NCBI GenBank assembly: GCA_030607235.1
Contig: JAUWEX010000019.1
Span: 1 to 10,912, forward strand
Source: Planctomycetota bacterium
GTDB taxonomy: Bacteria; Planctomycetota; B129-G9
Direction: 5' to 3'
DNA: 10,912 bases
This document shows, piece after piece, positions 8,799 through 10,912 of the stretch. Under the pieces are notes generated by a model. It was not told where the DNA came from, did no database searches, and was given only the letters and a program-made list of their open reading frames with translations. The position numbers were made by a program, and so were the translations under genes. Each line of letters begins with the position of its first letter. The first letter of the stretch is position 1.

Positions 8799-10569
8799 AG
8801 GCCTCCATAAACCTGTTTTTCACCGAAACAACCCGCGAATCATCAGGTCGGTTCATGATGTATTTGTGGCGATAGATCACGACGACCGTACCGTCAGGCA
8901 TCCTGAATTCCGCCTCCATCCGCACAAACAGTCCTATCGCCGGACTTTCCAGCAGGTCGCCGATCAGGCCGTTATAGCGGACAAGCCGTTGGTCTCCGTT
9001 ATAACCGGTTTTTACGATCACGTATTGCTTGTTAGCCAGCAATACGGCGTAATCATTGAGTTTTCTTTCAAAATCTTCATCTTCGGGACAAAGCGGGTTG
9101 GGCAAGGATTCGACGAAAACCCGACGCGATGTTACGCCGTCCATATACATTTTTTCGCCAACATACTTAAACCACATCCCCTGAACACGCGGAGTCGACG
9201 GCAAACAAACGGCGTCCACTCCACCGGCTCCTCCCAGCCCGACAAAATCCGAGTCAAGATACCGAATAATCTCGCCGGTGCACCAATCGCTGTCGGAGGG
9301 CGGCATGTTTATCATGCCCATCGGCAGAAGCCCCGCCACAAAGCGGCAGGCCGACTGCGGATAAGGCTCGGCGGCGTCCGCCGGGCCGATAGGCTCGCAC
9401 CACGACAGGAAGTACAGCGGAAAAAGGAGGTAGAGCAGGCCCGCCGCCGCGACGTACTTGATCCAGCCGCGCGAAACGCGCATCAAAAGGTACGCCAGCG
9501 CCAGACCCAGGAAAGGCGAGGCGGTGTAGAGGAAACGCGGCACGCGATCGACCGAAATCATGCAAACCAACAGCGGCAAAAGATAACCGGCGGCGATCGC
9601 GGAAATATCGACGGCGAAAAACGGACCGCTACGGAATTTGCGCTCGGGCCTGCCCTTGCTGCGGTAGTAGACGTATCGCAGCGCGAGCAAAATTACCAGA
9701 AGAAGCGCAAAGTACGGCAGGTGCGTCGCCCGCAAATGCAGCATCAAAAATTCGCCGAGGCCCATCGTGAAATGCGCGCCGATCTCGCCGGAGAAATTGC
9801 TGGCCGCGAAGGCGAACCACGTCTCGAAATTCGGCCCGTACCACATCAGCCAGGCCGTCAGCCCGCCGCCGGCCAGCGCGATTACGATGAGCGCGAATTC
9901 GCGCGCGCCCGCACGCTTCTCCGGTTTTCCCCCGCGCATCGTCCGCAGAAGCGCGAAACAAAATACCACCGCACAGGAACCGGCGATATACATCAAAAAG
10001 GTCTCGCGCACCAGCATCCCCACCGCCGCAGCGACGGTCGCCAGCACCAGCCGCACGAACCATATCGCCCAATCGTCGTCTCGCAGAACGATACAGCAGA
10101 CGAACAGCATCGCCGCCGCGATCGTGGGCATCTCCAGCAGGAACTGGCGCGACATGCCGAACATCCCCGGCATCGCCATCGTTACGAACGCCGCGATCAG
10201 CCCACACCACGGCCCGGCGAGGCGGTTGCCGAGGAGGTAGATGCAGATGCACAGTACCGCCAGCGAGACCTGCTGGACGATGAGCGCGTTGTTGCGGTCG
10301 ATTCCGAAAACGGAACAGAAGAAACCCGCCGTACAGTGCATCATCTGTGAATGTGTGCCGGTGGGGTCGAGGGTTTGGAAGTCTTCGAGAAGTTGGTCGG
10401 AGTCCCGGCTGCGCCAATCGCGGCAATACTTCAGGGAAAGTTGCAAGTGACCGGCCTGGTCCCACATGAAGGGCGCGTCGTCACACGCGAGCCACGCGGC
10501 GTTGTGCGCAATGTGCCCGGCGATGATGACGAACAGCAAAACCGGACATATGATACGTGCCCCGAACAT
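8758..10569 (-). CDS. GT39-like polytopic membrane glycosyltransferase (PMT/ArnT type)
   Basis: A 603-residue protein whose first ~390 residues hold about ten hydrophobic segments, beginning with a membrane anchor (IICPVLLFVIIAGHIAH). It resembles the GT-C enzymes of family 39, which transfer sugars from polyprenyl phosphate on the outer face of the inner membrane. Family-like features are acidic residues in the first outer loop (ACDDAPFMWDQAGHL, residues 28-42), GMSRQFLLEMPTIAAAMLF (138-156), and the late DRVPRFLYTASPFLGLALAY segment (341-360), which recalls the RY..P..P region of ArnT/PMT proteins. After the last helix (~372-390) follows a soluble domain of ~210 residues with several cysteines, presumably periplasmic. 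Substrate and acceptor are unknown; no glycan cluster is in view. ATG 10569 is needed to keep the first helix. It has no Shine-Dalgarno sequence and may be leaderless. Confidence 0.8.
   Translation of the reverse strand: MFGARIICPVLLFVIIAGHIAHNAAWLACDDAPFMWDQAGHLQLSLKYCRDWRSRDSDQLLEDFQTLDPTGTHSQMMHCTAGFFCSVFGIDRNNALIVQQVSLAVLCICIYLLGNRLAGPWCGLIAAFVTMAMPGMFGMSRQFLLEMPTIAAAMLFVCCIVLRDDDWAIWFVRLVLATVAAAVGMLVRETFLMYIAGSCAVVFCFALLRTMRGGKPEKRAGAREFALIVIALAGGGLTAWLMWYGPNFETWFAFAASNFSGEIGAHFTMGLGEFLMLHLRATHLPYFALLLVILLALRYVYYRSKGRPERKFRSGPFFAVDISAIAAGYLLPLLVCMISVDRVPRFLYTASPFLGLALAYLLMRVSRGWIKYVAAAGLLYLLFPLYFLSWCEPIGPADAAEPYPQSACRFVAGLLPMGMINMPPSDSDWCTGEIIRYLDSDFVGLGGAGGVDAVCLPSTPRVQGMWFKYVGEKMYMDGVTSRRVFVESLPNPLCPEDEDFERKLNDYAVLLANKQYVIVKTGYNGDQRLVRYNGLIGDLLESPAIGLFVRMEAEFRMPDGTVVVIYRHKYIMNRPDDSRVVSVKNRFMEAFKKRVRALEAADR
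8772..8800. repeat. Hairpin spanning the convergent 3' overlap
   Basis: CTTCAAGAGCG (8772-8782) pairs with CGCTTCTTGAAG (8789-8800) through 11 pairs with one bulged base and a 6-base loop. It covers the stop codon of the small plus-strand gene and the last codons of the GT39-like gene. A T run occurs on the plus strand only ~15 bases later (8816-8820), so it is a poor classical terminator. Confidence 0.5.
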
Positions 10570-10574
10570 GCCAT

Positions 10575-10603
10575 ATCATAGCCGATCCCGGCCCGAAAAA
10601 CAA
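10575..10603 (-). promoter_or_regulatory. Possible promoter of the GT39-like gene
   Basis: On the minus strand TTGTTT (10598-10603) and TATGAT (10575-10580) are 17 bases apart. The expected start falls at about 10568, on the ATG itself, which would yield a leaderless mRNA. The -35 match is only partial. Confidence 0.4.
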
Positions 10604-10634
10604 TAGCCTGCCCTGCGACAAATTTGTGTGCCTT

Positions 10635-10912
10635 TCAGTCGCCGATCTTCAAAATAAGCCGCTTGGATTGGATGAGTTGATAACGATTTGCATATCCTTT
10701 ATCTTTATATTTTCCGGTTCCGTCGTGGGCGGATTTTGTCATATAGTTAAAGGCAATCACACAGGGCAGTCCTGACTCACTCTTCGCCATTTCGTAGACT
10801 TCGTCTTCGCCGCGACCTTCCTCCATAACTCCAAAATGAGATGTTTTTTTAACAGGAAACTGAATATCAACACTGCCATTTATTGATTCCCCTGCTGCCA
10901 ATATTATGTGTT
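10635..10912 (-). CDS. C-terminal part of an unrecognised protein (5' end outside window)
   Basis: The frame is open to the window edge and ends at a stop at 10635, so about 92 C-terminal residues are visible. The fragment (ILAAGESINGSVDIQFPVKK..., later FNYMTKSAHDGTGKYKDKGY and ending LILKIGD) looks beta-rich and soluble, without a membrane segment. I do not recognise a family. A TTG at 10901 is an in-frame possible start but has nothing to recommend it over continuation beyond the window. The DNA is visibly richer in A+T than the neighbouring genes, which may mark a differently derived segment. It is followed after 65 bases by the GT39-like gene in the same direction. It could be the end of a cell-envelope protein, but that is a guess from sequence character alone. 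Confidence 0.55.
   Translation of the reverse strand, partial: HIILAAGESINGSVDIQFPVKKTSHFGVMEEGRGEDEVYEMAKSESGLPCVIAFNYMTKSAHDGTGKYKDKGYANRYQLIQSKRLILKIGD

Noticed and set aside
8866..10350. Long plus-strand reading frame (494 codons) opposite the GT39-like gene
   Set aside because: The product is an Arg/Gln/His-rich low-complexity chain, while the minus strand shows coherent membrane helices and GT39-like motifs.

Overview
The window is a GC-rich bacterial chromosome segment. Long spurious antisense reading frames lie opposite almost every real gene, as expected at high third-position GC. The gene set (NAD-dependent DNA ligase, biotin synthesis, a DUF502 membrane protein, a Memo-family protein, an AcuC-type deacetylase) is bacterial. 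The acyl-CoA transferase fused to an acetyltransferase recalls Desulfobacterota and uncultivated lineages of similar content, but nothing here fixes the phylum, so that placement is only a guess.

Layout. (1) Positions 1-2135, plus strand: the 3' part of an acetyl-CoA hydrolase/CoA-transferase fused to a Pat-like GNAT acetyltransferase. It overlaps by 11 bases an AcuC/class-I-HDAC-like deacetylase. Together they look like a reversible-acetylation module for acetyl-CoA metabolism. (2) Positions 8061 down to 2169, minus strand: a strong sigma-70-type promoter followed by bioA, bioD, ligA, a DUF502 gene and an AmmeMemoRadiSam-B (Memo) gene. bioA/bioD and bioD/ligA overlap by ATGA, and the two later gaps are about 50 and 63 bases, so one polycistronic unit is likely. 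It converges on the acuC-like gene with 33 bases between stops. (3) Positions 8001-8299: a gene-free stretch holding the bioA promoter, a chain of stem-loops bounded by a 9-base inverted repeat, and the terminator of the adjacent tRNA. (4) Positions 8300-8449: a CAT-anticodon tRNA on the minus strand with its own TATAAT promoter. (5) Positions 8538-8798, plus strand: a small two-helix membrane protein of unknown function. It overlaps tail-to-tail with (6) a GT39-like polytopic membrane glycosyltransferase on the minus strand, 8758-10569. (7) Positions 10635-10912, minus strand: the C-terminal end of an unrecognised protein in noticeably AT-richer DNA.

No CRISPR array, insertion sequence, rRNA or complete defence system is visible. 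The most distinctive items are the fused transferase/acetyltransferase paired with a deacetylase, and the stem-loop-dense intergenic element at 8062-8289. The fusion architecture is, to my knowledge, already known in databases; the intergenic element is something I do not recognise.
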